Source: Escarpia spicata (taxonomy: Eukaryota; Annelida; Polychaeta; Sabellida; Siboglinidae). Taken from it: DNA of 64,000 nt. The notes beneath the pieces are model-generated. The model did not search any database. It was not told the DNA's origin and saw only the letters and a program-made list of their open reading frames with translations. Made by a program: the position numbers and the translations under genes. Below are positions 14,901-28,959 of this stretch, in pieces (the first letter of the stretch is position 1; each line of letters starts with the position of its first letter). Location of the stretch: the NCBI GenBank assembly GCA_963995525.1, contig OZ023214.1, forward strand, positions 14,909,260 through 14,973,259, in the 5' to 3' direction.

Positions 14901-17530
14901 GTGTGAAAACTCATCCCAATTTGATGTTTTATCTTGTCTAAAGCAGGAGTACATTCAATACTCACGAGACAAACATGTCCCATGTCATAGTGTTCGAACC
15001 AAATTTATACATATAACAGAAAACGGTATTTTAAGTGCACTTTTTTCGGCGGAGGGATCCTGAATGTGGTCTTACCCCAAATAGATGTTCTGCATGTTAC
15101 AAATCTTCACGAAGGCTAGACTGATATCAAGCTACACACATAACTAGATTAACCACAAATGGGAATGCATGTTACCGTTTTATCTCCGTCACGTAAGTTA
15201 CAAGAACATATTACGTAAGTTATAGGTGTGAAAACTCATCCCCATTTGATGTTTTATCTTGTCTAAAGCAGCAGTACATTCAGTACTCACGAGACAAACA
15301 TGTCCCATGTCAAAGTGTTCGAACACAATTTATGCATATCACAGCATAACGGTATTTTAAGTGAACTTTTTTCGGCGGATGGATCCTTAATGTGGTCTTA
15401 CCCCAAATAGATGTTTTGCATGTTACAAATCTTCACGAAGGCTAGACTGAAATCAAGCTACACACATAACTAGATTAACCACAAATGGGAATGCATGTTA
15501 CCGTTTTATCTCCGTCACGTAAGTTACAAAAACATATTACGTAAGTTATAGGTGTGAAAACTCATCCCCATTTGATGTTTTATGTTGTCTAAAGCAGCAG
15601 TACATTCAATACTCACGAGACAAACATGTCCCATGTCAGAGTGTTCGAACCAAATTTATACATATAACAGAAAACGGTATTTTAAGTGCACTTTTTTCGG
15701 CGGAGGGATCCTGAATGTGGTCTTACCCCAAATAGATGTTCTGCATGTTACAAATCTTCACGAAGGCTAGACTGATATCAAGCTACACACATAACTAGAT
15801 TAACCACAAATGGGAATGCATGTTACCGTTTTATCTCCGTCACGTAAGTTACAAGAACATATTACGTAAGTTATAGGTGTGAAAACTCATCCCCATTTGA
15901 TGTTTTATCTTGTCTAAAGCAGTAGTACGTTCAGTACTCATGAGACAAACATGTCCCATGTCAAAGTGTTCGAACAAAATTTATGCATATCACAGCATAA
16001 CGGTATTTTAAGTGCACTTTTTTCGGCGGACGGATCCTTAATGTGGTCTTACCCCAAATAGATGTTTTGCATGTTACAAATCTTCACGAAGGCTAGACTG
16101 ATATCAAGCTACACACATAACTAGATTAACCACAAATGGGAATGCATGTTACCGTTTTATCTCCGTCACGTAAGTTACAAGAACATATTACGTAAGTTAT
16201 AGGTGTGAAAACTCATCCCCATTTGATGTTTTATCTTGTCTAAAGCAGCAGTACATTCAGTACTCACGATACAAACATGTCCCATGTCAAAGTGTTCGAA
16301 CAAAATTTATGCATATCACAGCATAACGGTATTGTAAGTGCACTTTTTTCGGTGGACAGATCCTTAATGTGGTCTTACCCCAAATAGATGTTTTGCATGT
16401 TACAAATCTTCACGAAGGCTAGACTGATATCAAGCTACACACATAACTAGATTAACCACAAATGGGAATGCATGTTACCGTTTTATCTCCGTCACGTAAG
16501 TTACAAGAACATATTACGTAAGTTATAGGTGTGAAAACTCATACCCATTTGATGTGTTATCTTGTCTATAGCAGCAGTACATTCACCACTCACGAGACAA
16601 ACATGTCCCATGTCAAAGTGTTCGAACAACATTTATGCATATCACAACATAACGGTATTTTAAGTGCACTTTTTTCGGCGGACGGATCCTTAATGTGGTC
16701 TTACCCCAAATAGATGTTTTGCATGTTACAAATCTTCACGAAGGCTAGACTGATATCAAGCTACACACATAACTAGATTAACCACAAATGGGAATGCATG
16801 TTACCGTTTTATCTCCGTCACGTAAGTTACAAGAACATATTACGTAAGTTATAGGTGTGAAAACTCATCCCCATTTGATGTTTTATGTTGTCTAAAGCAG
16901 CAGTACATTCAGTACTCACGAGACAAACATGTCCCATGTCAAAGTGTTCGAAAACAAATTATGCATATCACAGCATAACGGTATTTTAAGTGCACTTTTT
17001 TCGGCGGACGGATCCTTAATGTGGTCTTACCCCAAGTAGATGTTCTGCATGTTACAAATCTTCACGAAGGCTAGACTGATATCAAGCTACACACATAACT
17101 ATATTAACCACACATGGGAATGCATGTTACCGTTTTATCTCCGTCACGTAAGTTACAAGAACATATTACGTAAGTTATAGGTGTGAAAACTCATCCCCAT
17201 TTGATGTTTTATCTTGTCTAAAGCAGCAGTACATTCAGTACTCACGATACAAACATGTCCCATGTCAAAGTGTTCGAACAAAATTTATGCATATCACAGC
17301 ATAACGGTATTTTAAGTGCACTTTTTTCGGCGGACGGATCCTTAATGTGGTCTTACCCCAAATAGATGTTTTGCATGTAACAAATCTTCACGAAGGCTAG
17401 ACTGATATCAAGCCACACACATAACTAGATTAACCACAAATGGGAATGCATGTTACCGTTTTATCTCCGTCACGTAAGTTACAAGAACATATTACGTAAG
17501 TTATAGGTGTGAAAACTCATCCCAATTTGA
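11940..17530 (+). repeat. 9-mer duplication (2,932 bp) with one unit lost from the second copy
   Basis: Two type-B units two steps apart (deletion site at 12,081 and 12,732) recur at 15,013 and 15,664, both offset 2,932 = 9 x 326 minus two for the 325-bp units. The GCAGGAG marker at 12,011 recurs at 14,943. Further right the offset falls to about 2,606 (segments starting 13,925 and 16,531; CATCCCAATTTG at about 14,914 and 17,521). The second copy therefore has one unit fewer. The missing unit corresponds to about 13.3-13.7 kb: near 16.26-16.36 kb a CGATACAAAC left part is fused to an ATTGTAAGTGC/GGTGGAC right part, a hybrid unit. Confidence 0.82.
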
Positions 17531-18479
17531 TGTTTTATCTTGTCTAAAGCAGCAGTACATTCAGTACTCACGAGACAAACATGTCCCATGTCAAAGTGTT
17601 CGAACAAAATTTATGCATATCACAGCATAACGGTATTTTAAGAGCACTTTTTTCGGCGGACGGATCCTTAATGTAGTCTCACCCCAAATAGATGTTTTGC
17701 ATGTTACAAATCTTCACGAAGGCTAGACTGATATCAAGCTACACACATAACTAGATTAACCACAAATGGGAATGCATGTTACCGTTTTATCTCCGTCACG
17801 TAAGTTACAAGAACATATTACGTAAGTTATAGGTGTGAAAACTCATCCCCATTTTAAGTTTTATCTTGTCTAAAGCAGCAGTACATTCAGTACTCACGAG
17901 ACAAACATGTCCCATGTCAAAGTGTTCGAACCAAATTTATGCATATCACAGCATAACGGTATTTTAAGTGCACTTTTTTCGGCGGACGGATCCTTAATGT
18001 GGTCTCACCCCAAATAGATGTTTTGCATGTTACAAATCTTCACGAAGGCTAGACTGATATCAAGCTACACACATAACTAGATTAACCACAAATGGGAATG
18101 CATGTTACCGTTTTATCTCCGTCACGTAAGTTACAAGAACATATTACGTAAGTTATAGGTGTGAAAACTCATCCCCATTTGATGTTTTATCTTGTCTAAA
18201 GCAGCAGTACATTCAGTACTCACGAGACAAACATGTCCCATGTCAAAGTGTTCGAAAAAAATGTATGCATATCACAGCATAACGGTATTTTAAGTGCACT
18301 TTTTTCGGCGGACGGATCCTTAATGTGTTCTAACCCCAAGTAGATGTTCTGCATGTTACAAATCTTCACGAAGGCTAGACTGATAGCAAGCTACACACAT
18401 AACTAGATTAACCACACATGGGAATGCATGTTACCGTTTTATCTCCTATCACGTAAGTTACAAGAACATATTACGTAAG
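17531..18479 (+). repeat. Unordered type-A units between higher-order blocks
   Basis: About three units that do not fit the neighbouring repeats. They carry TCTCACCCC at about 17,677 and 18,004, CATTTTAAGTTTTATC at about 17,853 (also near 9,054), GTGTTCTAACCCC at about 18,326 and CTCCTATCACG at 18,441. The last unit is the ancestor or sibling of the ones at 23,981 and 27,240, sharing GATAGCAAG. Nothing other than satellite is present. Confidence 0.7.
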
Positions 18480-20985
18480 TTATAGGTGTGATAACTCATC
18501 CCCATTTGATGTTTTATCTTGTCTAAAGCAGCAGTACATTCAGTACTCACGAGACAAACATGTCCCATATCAAAGTGTTCGAACACAATTTATGCATATC
18601 ACAGCATAACGGTATTTGTAGTGCACTTTTTTCGGCGGACGGATCCTTAATGTGGTCTTACCCCAAATATATGTTTTGCATGTTACAAATCTTCACGAAG
18701 GCTAGACTGATATCAAGCTACACACATAACTAGATTAACCACAAATGGGAATGCATGTTACCGTTTTATCTCCGTCACGTAAGTTACAAGAACATATTAC
18801 GTAAGTTATAGGTGTGAAAACTCATCCCCATTTGATGTTTTATCTAGTCTAAAGCAGCAGTACATTCAGTACTCATGAGACAAACATGTCCCATGTCAAA
18901 GTGTTCGAACAAAATTTATGCATATCACAGCATAACGGTATTTTAAGTGCACTTTTTTCGGCGGACGGATCCTTAATGTGGTCTTACCCCAAATAGATGT
19001 TTTGCATGTTACAAATCTTCACGAAGGCTAGAGTGAAATCAAGCTACACACATAACTAGATTAACCACAAATGGGAATGCATGTTACCGTTTTATCTCCG
19101 TCACGTAAGTTACAAGAACATAATACGTAAGTTATAGGTGTGAAAACTCATACCCATTTGATGTTTTATCTTGTATAAAGCAGCAGTACATTCAATACTC
19201 ACGAGACAAACATGTCCCATGTCAAAGTGTTCGAACAAAATATATGCATATCACAGCATAACGGTATTTTAAGTGCACTTTTTTCGGCGGACGGATCCTT
19301 AATGTGGTCTTACCCCAAATAGATGTTTTGCATGTTACAAATCTTCACGAAGGCTAGACTGATATCAAGCTACACACATAACTAGATTAACCACAAATGG
19401 GAATGCATGTTACCGTTTTATCTCCGTCACGTAAGTTACAAGAACATATTACGTAAGTTATAGGTGTGATAACTCATCCCCATTTGATGTTTTATCTTGT
19501 CTAAAGCAGCAGTACATTCAGTACTCACGAGACAAACATGTCCCATATCAAAGTGTTCGAACACAATTTATGCATATCACAGCATAACGGTATTTGTAGT
19601 GCACTTTTTTCGGCGGACGGATCCTTAATGTGGTCTTACCCCAAATATATGTTTTGCATGTTACAAATCTTCACGAAGGCTAGACTGATATCAAGCTACA
19701 CACATAACTAGATTAACCACAAATTGGAATGCATGTTACCGTTTTATCTCCGTCACGTAAGTTACAAGAACATATTACGTAAGTTATAGGTGTGAAAACT
19801 CATCCCCATTTGATGTTTTATCTAGTCTAAAGCAGCAGTACATTCAGTACTCATGAGACAAACATGTCCCATGTCAAAGTGTTCGAACAAAATTTATGCA
19901 TATCACAGCATAACGGTATTTTAAGTGCACTTTTTTCGGCGGACGGATCCTTAATGTGGTCTTACCCCAAATAGATGTTTTGCATGTTACAAATCTTCAC
20001 GAAGGCTAGAGTGAAATCAAGCTACACACATAACTAGATTAACCACAAATGGGAATGCATGTTACCGTTTTATCTCCGTCACGTAAGTTACAAGAACATA
20101 TTACGTAAGTTATAGGTGTGAAAACTCATACCCATTTGATGTTTTATCTTGTATAAAGCAGCAGTACATTCAATACTCACGAGACAAACATGTCCCATGT
20201 CAAAGTGTTCGAACAAAATATATGCATATCACAGCATAACGGTATTTTAAGTGCAATTTTTTCGGCGGACGGATCCTTAATGTGGTCTTACCCCAAATAG
20301 ATGTTTTGCATGTTACAAATCTTCACGAAGGCTAGACTGATATCAAGCTACACACATAACTAGATTAACCACAAATGGGAATGCATGTTACCGTTTTATC
20401 TCCGTCACGTAAGTTACAAGAACATATTACGTAAGTTATAGGTGTGATAACTCATCCCCATTTGATGTTTTATCTTGTCTAAAGCAGCAGTACATTCAGT
20501 ACTCACGAGACAAACATGTCCCATGTCAAAGTGTTCGAACACAATTTATGCATATCACAGCATAACGGTATTTGTAGTGCACTTTTTTCGGCGGACGGAT
20601 CCTTAATGTGGTCTTACACCAAATATATGTTTTGCATGTTACAAATCTTCACGAAGGCTAGACTGATATCAAGCTACACACATAACTAGATTAACCACAA
20701 ATGGGAATGCATGTTACCGTTTTATCTCCGTCACGTAAGTTACAAGAACATATTACGTAAGTTATAGGTGTGAAAACTCATCCCCATTTGATGTTTTATC
20801 TAGTCTAAAGCAGCAGTACATTCAGTACTCATGAGACAAACATGACCCATGTCAAAGTGTTCGAAAAAAAATTATGCATATCACAGCATAACGGTATTTT
20901 AAGTGCACTTTTTTCGGCGGACGGATCCTTAATGTGGTCTTACCCCAAATAGATGTTTTGCATGTTACAAATCTTCACGTAGGCT
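18480..20985 (+). repeat. 3-mer higher-order repeat, about 2.5 copies (978 bp)
   Basis: Ordered markers repeat every 978 bp: GTGATAACTC (18,488; 19,466; 20,444), CGAACACAATTTATG with ATTTGTAGTGC (18.6; 19.58; 20.56 kb), TCTAGTCTAAAG (18.84; 19.82; 20.8 kb), CTAGAGTGAAATC (19.03; 20.01; 20.98 kb) and TTGTATAAAGC with AAAATATATGC (19.2; 20.2 kb). The third copy changes after CTAGAGTGAAATC, where a type-B unit follows. The third copy is also inside the 4-mer duplication to its right, so these events are nested. Confidence 0.83.
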
Positions 20986-22611
20986 AGAGTGAAATCAAGC
21001 TACACACATAACTAGATTAACCACAAATGGGAATGCATGTTACCGTTTTATCTCCGTCACGTAAGTTACAAGAACATATTACGTAAGTTATAGGTGTGAA
21101 AACTCATACCCATTTGATGTTTTATCTTGTCTAAAGCAGCAGTACATTCAATACTCACGAGACAAACATGTCCCATGTCATAGTGTTCGAAACAAATTTA
21201 TACATATAACAGAAAACGGTATTTTAAGTGCACTTTTTTCGGCGGAGGGATCCTGAATGTGGTCTTACCCCAAATAGATGTTCTCCATGTTACAAATCTT
21301 CACGAAGGCTAGAGTGAAATCAAGCTACACACATAACTAGATTAACCACAAATGGGAATGCATGTTACCGTTTTATCTCCGTCACGTAAGTTACAAGAAC
21401 ATATTACGTAAGTTATAGGTGTGAAAACTCATACCCATTTGATGTTTTATCTTGTATAAAGCAGCAGTACATTCAATACTCACGAGACAAACATGTCCCA
21501 TGTCAAAGTGTTCGAACAAAATATATGCATATCACAGCATAACGGTATTTTAAGTGCAATTTTTTCGGCGGACGGATCCTTAATGTGGTCTTACCCCAAA
21601 TAGATGTTTTGCATGTTACAAATCTTCACGAAGGCTAGACTGATATCAAGCTACACACATAACTAGATTAACCACAAATGGGAATGCATGTTACCGTTTT
21701 ATCTCCGTCACGTAAGTTACAAGAACATATTACGTAAGTTATAGGTGTGATAACTCATCCCCATTTGATGTTTTATCTTGTCTAAAGCAGCAGTACATTC
21801 AGTACTCACGAGACAAACATGTCCCATGTCAAAGTGTTCGAACACAATTTATGCATATCACAGCATAACGGTATTTGTAGTGCACTTTTTTCGGCGGACG
21901 GATCCTTAATGTGGTCTTACACCAAATATATGTTTTGCATGTTACAAATCTTCACGAAGGCTAGACTGATATCAAGCTACACACATAACTAGATTAACCA
22001 CAAATGGGAATGCATGTTACCGTTTTATCTCCGTCACGTAAGTTACAAGAACATATTACGTAAGTTATAGGTGTGAAAACTCATCCCCATTTGATGTTTT
22101 ATCTAGTCTAAAGCAGCAGTACATTCAGTACTCATGAGACAAACATGACCCATGTCAAAGTGTTCGAAAAAAAATTATGCATATCACAGCATAACGGTAT
22201 TTTAAGTGCACTTTTTTCGGCGGACGGATCCTTAATGTGGTCTTACCCCAAATAGATGTTTTGCATGTTACAAATCTTCACGTAGGCTAGAGTGAAATCA
22301 AGCTACACACATAACTAGATTAACCACAAATGGGAATGCATGTTACCGTTTTATCTCCGTCACGTAAGTTACAAGAACATATTACGTAAGTTATAGGTGT
22401 GAAAACTCATACCCATTTGATGTTTTATCTTGTCTAAAGCAGCAGTACATTCAATACTCACGAGACAAACATGTCCCATGTCATAGTGTTCGAAACAAAT
22501 TTATACATATAACAGAAAACGGTATTTTAAGTGCACTTTTTTCGGCGGAGGGATCCTGAATGTGGTCTTACCCCAAATAGATGTTCTCCATGTTACAAAT
22601 CTTCACGAAGG
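20006..22611 (+). repeat. 4-mer tandem duplication (1,303 bp)
   Basis: The block 20,006-21,308 is followed directly by 21,309-22,611. Both begin with CTAGAGTGAAATC and contain GTGCAATTTTTT, CTTACACCAAAT, ACATGACCCATG (20,841; 22,144), TTCACGTAGGC and a type-B unit (deletion site 21,206; 22,509). The period is 4 x 326 minus 1 for the B unit. After the second copy the sequence reads CTAGACTGATATC, so the start of the repeat is visible as CTAGAG against CTAGAC. The copies look nearly identical. Confidence 0.87.
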
Positions 22612-25600
22612 CTAGACTGATATCAAGCTACACACATAACTAGATTAATCACATATGGGAATGCATGTTACCGTTTTATCTCCGTCACGTAAGTTACAAG
22701 AACATATTACGTAAGTTATAGGTGTGAAAACTCATCCCCATTTGATGTTTTATGTTGTCTAAAGCAGCAGTACATTCAGTACTCACGAGACAAACATGTC
22801 CCATGTAAAAGTGTTCGAACAAAATTTATGCATATCACAGCATAACGGTATTTTAAGTGCACTTTTTTCGGCGGACGGATCCTTAATGTGGTCTTACCCA
22901 AGTAGATGTTCTGCATGTTACAAATCTTCACGAAGGCTAGACTGATATCAAACTACACACATAACTATATTAACCACACATGGGAATGCATGTTACCGTT
23001 TTATCTCCGTCACGTAAGTTACAAGAACATATTACGTAAGTTATAGGTGTGAAAACTCATCCCCATTTGATGTTTTATCTTGTCTAAAGCAGCAGTACAT
23101 TCAGTACTCACGATACAAACATGTCCCATGTCAAAGTGTTCGAACAAAATTTATGCATATCACAGCATAACGGTATTTTAAGTGCACTTTTTTCGGCGGA
23201 CGGATCCTTAATGTGGTCTTACCCCAAATATATGTTTTGCATGTTACAAATCTTCACGAAGGCTAGACTGATATCAAGCTACACACATAACTAGATTAAC
23301 CACAAATGGGAATGCATGTTACCGTTTTATCTCCGTCACGTAAGTTACAAGAACATATTACGTAAGTTATAGGTGTGATAACTCATCCCCATTTGATGTT
23401 TTATCTTGTCTAAAGCAGCAGTACATTCAGTATTCACGAGACAAACATGTCCCATGTCAAAATGTTCGAACACAATTTATGCATATCACAGCATAACGGT
23501 ATTTTAAGTGCACTTTTTTCGGCGGACGGATCCTTAATGTGGTCTCACCCCAAATAGATGTTTTGCATGTTACAAATCTTCACGAAGGCTAGACTGATAT
23601 CAAGCTACACACATAACTAGATTAACCACAAATGGGAATGCATGTTACCGTTTTATCTCCGTCACGTAAGTTACAAGAACATATTACGTAAGTTATAGGT
23701 GTGAAAACTCATCCCCATTTGATGTTTTATCTTGTCTAAAGCAGCAGTACATTCAGTACTCACGAGACAAACATGTCCCATGTCAAAGTGTTCGAAAAAA
23801 ATGTATGCATATCACAGCATAACGGTATTTTAAGTGCACTTTTTTCGGCGGACGGATCCTTAATGTGGTCTAACCCCAAGTAGATGTTCTGCATGTTACA
23901 AATCTTCACGAAGGCTAGACTGATAGCAAGCTACACACATAACTAGATTAACCACACATGGGAATGCATGTTACCGTTTTATCTCCTATCACGTAAGTTA
24001 CAAGAACATATTACGTAAGTTATAGGTGTGATAACTCATCCCCATTTGATGTTTTATCTTGTCTAAAGCAGCAGTACATTCAGTACTCACGAGACAAACA
24101 TGTCCCATATCAAAGTGTTCGAACACAATTTATGCATATCACAGCATAACGGTATTTGTAGTGCACTTTTTTCGGCGGACGGATCCTTAATGTGGTCTTA
24201 CCCCAAATATATGTTTTGCATGTTACAAATCTTCACGAAGGCTAGACTGATATCAAGCTACACACATAACTAGATTAACCACAAATTGGAATGCATGTTA
24301 CCGTTTTATCTCCGTCACGTAAGTTACAAGAACATATTACGTAAGTTATAGGTGTGAAAACTCATCCCCATTTGATGTTTTATCTAGTCTAAAGCAGCAG
24401 TACATTCAGTACTCATGAGACAAACATGTCCCATGTCAAAGTGTTCGAACAAAATTTATGCATATCACAGCATAACGGTATTTTAAGTGCACTTTTTTCG
24501 GCGGACGGATCCTTAATGTGGTCTTACCCCAAATAGATGTTTTGCATGTTACAAATCTTCACGAAGGCTAGAGTGAAATCAAGCTACACACATAACTAGA
24601 TTAACCACAAATGGGAATGCATGTTACCGTTTTATCTCCGTCACGTAAGTTACAAGAACATATTACGTAAGTTATAGGTGTGAAAACTCATACCCATTTG
24701 ATGTTTTATCTTGTATAAAGCAGCAGTACATTCAATACTCACGAGACAAACATGTCCCATGTCAAAGTGTTCGAACAAAATATATGCATATCACAGCATA
24801 ACGGTATTTTAAGTGCAATTTTTTCGGCGGACGGATCCTTAATGTGGTCTTACCCCAAATAGATGTTTTGCATGTTACAAATCTTCACGAAGGCTAGACT
24901 GATATCAAGCTACACACATAACTAGATTAACCACAAATGGGAATGCATGTTACCGTTTTATCTCCGTCACGTAAGTTACAAGAACATATTACGTAAGTTA
25001 TAGGTGTGATAACTCATCCCCATTTGATGTTTTATCTTGTCTAAAGCAGCAGTACATTCAGTACTCACGAGACAAACATGTCCCATGTCAAAGTGTTCGA
25101 ACACAATTGATGCATATCACAGCATAACGGTATTTGTAGTGCACTTTTTTCGGCGGACGGATCCTTAATGTGGTCTTACACCAAATATATGTTTTGCATG
25201 TTACAAATCTTCACGAAGGCTAGACTGATATCAAGCTACACACATAACTAGATTAACCACAAATGGGAATGCATGTTACCGTTTTATCTCCGTCACGTAA
25301 GTTACAAGAACATATTACGTAAGTTATAGGTGTGAAAACTCATCCCCATTTGATGTTTTATCTAGTCTAAAGCAGCAGTACATTCAGTACTCATGAGACA
25401 AACATGACCCATGTCAAAGTGTTCGAAAAAAAATTATGCATATCACAGCATAACGGTATTTTAAGTGCACTTTTTTCGGCGGACGGATCCTTAATGTGGT
25501 CTTACCCCAAATAGATGTTTTGCATGTTACAAATCTTCACGTAGGCTAGAGTGAAATCAAGCTACACACATAACTAGATTAACCACAAATGGGAATGCAT

Positions 25601-27826
25601 GTTACCGTTTTATCTCCGTCACGTAAGTTACAAGAACATATTACGTAAGTTATAGGTGTGAAAACTCATACCCATTTGATGTTTTATCTTGTCTAAAGCA
25701 GCAGTACATTCAATACTCACGAGACAAACATGTCCCATGTCATAGTGTTCGAAACAAATTTATACATATAACAGAAAACGGTATTTTAAGTGCACTTTTT
25801 TCGGCGGAGGGATCCTGAATGTGGTCTTACCCCAAATAGATGTTCTCCATGTTACAAATCTTCACGAAGGCTAGACTGATATCAAGCTACACACATAACT
25901 AGATTAATCACATATGGGAATGCATGTTACCGTTTTATCTCCGTCACGTAAGTTACAAGAACATATTACGTAAGTTATAGGTGTGAAAACTCATCCCCAT
26001 TTGATGTTTTATGTTGTCTAAAGCAGCAGTACATTCAGTACTCACGAGACAAACATGTCCCATGTCAAAGTGTTCGAACAAAATTTATGCATATCACAGC
26101 ATAACGGTATTTTAAGTGCACTTTTTTCGGCGGACGGATCCTTAATGTGGTCTTACCCAAGTAGATGTTCTGCATGTTACAAATCTTCACGAAGGCTAGA
26201 CTGATATCAAACTACACACATAACTATATTAACCACACATGGGAATGCATGTTACCGTTTTATCTCCGTCACGTAAGTTACAAGAACATATTACGTAAGT
26301 TATAGGTGTGAAAACTCATCCCCATTTGATGTTTTATCTTGTCTAAAGCAGCAGTACATTCAGTACTCACGATACAAACATGTCCCATGTCAAAGTGTTC
26401 GAACAAAATTTATGCATATCACAGCATAACGGTATTTTAAGTGCACTTTTTTCGGCGGACGGATCCTTAATGTGGTCTTACCCCAAATATATGTTTTGCA
26501 TGTTACAAATCTTCACGAAGGCTAGACTGATATCAAGCTACACACATAACTAGATTAACCACAAATGGGAATGCATGTTACCGTTTTATCTCCGTCACGT
26601 AAGTTACAAGAACATATTACGTAAGTTATAGGTGTGATAACTCATCCCCATTTGATGTTTTATCTTGTCTAAAGCAGCAGTACATTCAGTATTCACGAGA
26701 CAAACATGTCCCATGTCAAAATGTTCGAACACAATTTATGCATATCACAGCATAACGGTATTTTAAGTGCACTTTTTTCGGCGGACGGATCCTTAATGTG
26801 GTCTCACCCCAAATAGATGTTTTGCATGTTACAAATCTTCACGAAGGCTAGACTGATATCAAGCTACACACATAACTAGATTAACCACAAATGGGAATGC
26901 ATGTTACCGTTTTATCTCCGTCACGTAAGTTACAAGAACATATTACGTAAGTTATAGGTGTGAAAACTCATCCCCATTTGATGTTTTATCTTGTCTAAAG
27001 CAGCAGTACATTCAGTACTCACGAGACAAACATGTCCCATGTCAAAGTGTTCGAAAAAAATGTATGCATATCACAGCATAACGGTATTTTAAGTGCACTT
27101 TTTTCGGCGGACGGATCCTTAATGTGGTCTAACCCCAAGTAGATGTTCTGCATGTTACAAATCTTCACGAAGGCTAGACTGATAGCAAGCTACACACATA
27201 ACTAGATTAACCACACATGGGAATGCATGTTACCGTTTTATCTCCTATCACGTAAGTTACAAGAACATATTACGTAAGTTATAGGTGTGATAACTCATCC
27301 CCATTTGATGTTTTATCTTGTCTAAAGCAGCAGTACATTCAGTACTCACGAGACAAACATGTCCCATGTCAAAGTGTTCGAACACAATTTATGCATATCA
27401 CAGCATAACGGTATTTGTAGTGCACTTTTTTCGGCGGACGGATCCTTAATGTGGTCTTACCCCAAATATATGTTTTGCATGTTACAAATCTGCACGAAGG
27501 CTAGACTGATATCAAGCTACACACATAACTAGATTAACCACAAATGGGAATGCATGTTACCGTTTTATCTCCGTCACGTAAGTTACAAGAACATATTACG
27601 TAAGTTATAGGTGTGAAAACTCATCCCCATTTGATGTTTTATCTAGTCTAAAGCAGCAGTACATTCAGTACTCATGAGACAAACATGTCCCATGTCAAAG
27701 TGTTCGAACAAAATTTATGCATATCACAGCATAACGGTATTTTAAGTGCACTTTTTTCGGCGGACGGATCCTTAATGTGGTCTTACCCCAAATAGATGTT
27801 TTGCATGTTACAAATCTTCACGAAGG
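21309..27826 (+). repeat. 10-mer higher-order repeat, two tandem copies (3,259 bp)
   Basis: 21,309-24,567 is repeated at 24,568-27,826. Matching private markers at offset 3,259 are: CATGACCC (22,144; 25,403), the B deletion (22,509; 25,768), TAATCACATATGGG (about 22,648; 25,908), TTACCCAAGTAG, which lacks one C, CAGTATTCACG, GGTCTAACCCC with GATAGCAAG, and CTCCTATCACG (23,981; 27,240). The period equals 3,260 with two 1-bp losses and one gain, all accounted for. Differences are few: CATGTAAAAG/CATGTCAAAG, CATATCAAAG/CATGTCAAAG, AAATTGGAATG/AAATGGGAATG, and ATCTGCACG only in the second copy. Confidence 0.88.
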
Positions 27827-28959
27827 CTAGAGTGAAATCAAGCTACACACATAACTAGATTAACCACAAATGGGAATGCATGTTACCGTTTTATCTCCGT
27901 CACGTAAGTTACAAGAACATATTACGTAAGTTATAGGTGTGATAACTCATCCACATTTGATGTTTTATCTTGTCTAAAGCAGCAGTACATTCAGTACTCA
28001 CGAGACAAACATGTCCCATGTCAAAGTGTTCGAACACAATTTATGCATATCACAGCATAACGGTATTTGTAGTGCACTTTTTTCGGCGGACGGATCCTTA
28101 ATGTGGTCTTACCCCAAATATATGTTTTGCATGTTACAAATCTTCACGAAGGCTAGACTGATATCAAGCTACACACATAACTAGATTAACCACAAATGGG
28201 AATGCATGTTACCGTTTTATCTCCGTCACGTAAGTTACAAGAACATATTACGTAAGTTATAGGTGTGAAAACTCATACCCATTTGATGTTTTATCTTGTC
28301 TAAAGCAGCAGTACATTCAATACTCACGAGACAAACATGTCCCATGTCATAGTGTTCGAAACAAATTTATACATATAACAGAAAACGGTATTTTAAGTGC
28401 ACATTTTTCGGCGGAGGGATCCTGAATGTGGTCTTACCCCAAATAGATGTTCTGCATGTTACAAATCTTCACGAAGGCTAGACTGATATCAAGCTACACA
28501 CATAACTAGATTAATCACATATGGGAATGCATGTTACCGTTTTATCTCCGTCACGTAAGTTACAAGAACATATTACGTAAGTTATAGGTATGAAAACTCA
28601 TCCCCATTTGATGTTTTATGTTGTCTAAAGCAGCAGTACATTCAGTACTCACGAGACAAACATGTCCCATGTCAAAGTGTTCGAACAAAATTTATGCATA
28701 TCACAGCATAACGGTATTTTAAGTGCACTTTTTTCGGCGGACCGATCCTTAATGTGGTCTTACCCCAAGTAGATGTTCTGCATGTTACAAATCTTCACGA
28801 AGGCTAGACTGATATCAAGCTACACACATAACTAGATTAACCACACATGGGAATGCATGTTACCGTTTTATCTCCGTCACGTAAGTTACAAGAACATATT
28901 ACGTAAGTTATAGGTGTGAAAACTCATCCCCATTTGATGTTTTATCTTGTCTAAAGCAG
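27827..28959 (+). repeat. Boundary units between the 10-mer and 5-mer blocks
   Basis: Three to four units with mixed ancestry. One has CATCCACATTTG and ATTTGTAGTGC near 27.95-28.07 kb. A type-B unit (deletion site 28,375) is followed by TAATCACATATGGG, as in the blocks at 22.6 and 25.9 kb. One unit has lost its BamHI site (CGGACCGATCC at about 28,739). The B unit followed by TAATCACATATGGG shows descent from the 10-mer to the left, with intervening units removed. Confidence 0.7.

Noticed and set aside
18441..18460. CTCCTATCACG (one extra base) as a separate monomer family
   Set aside because: It is a single small change found at 18,441, 23,981, 27,240, 29,522, 31,153 and 34,413, all explained by the surrounding duplications, and linked only to otherwise ordinary type-A units.
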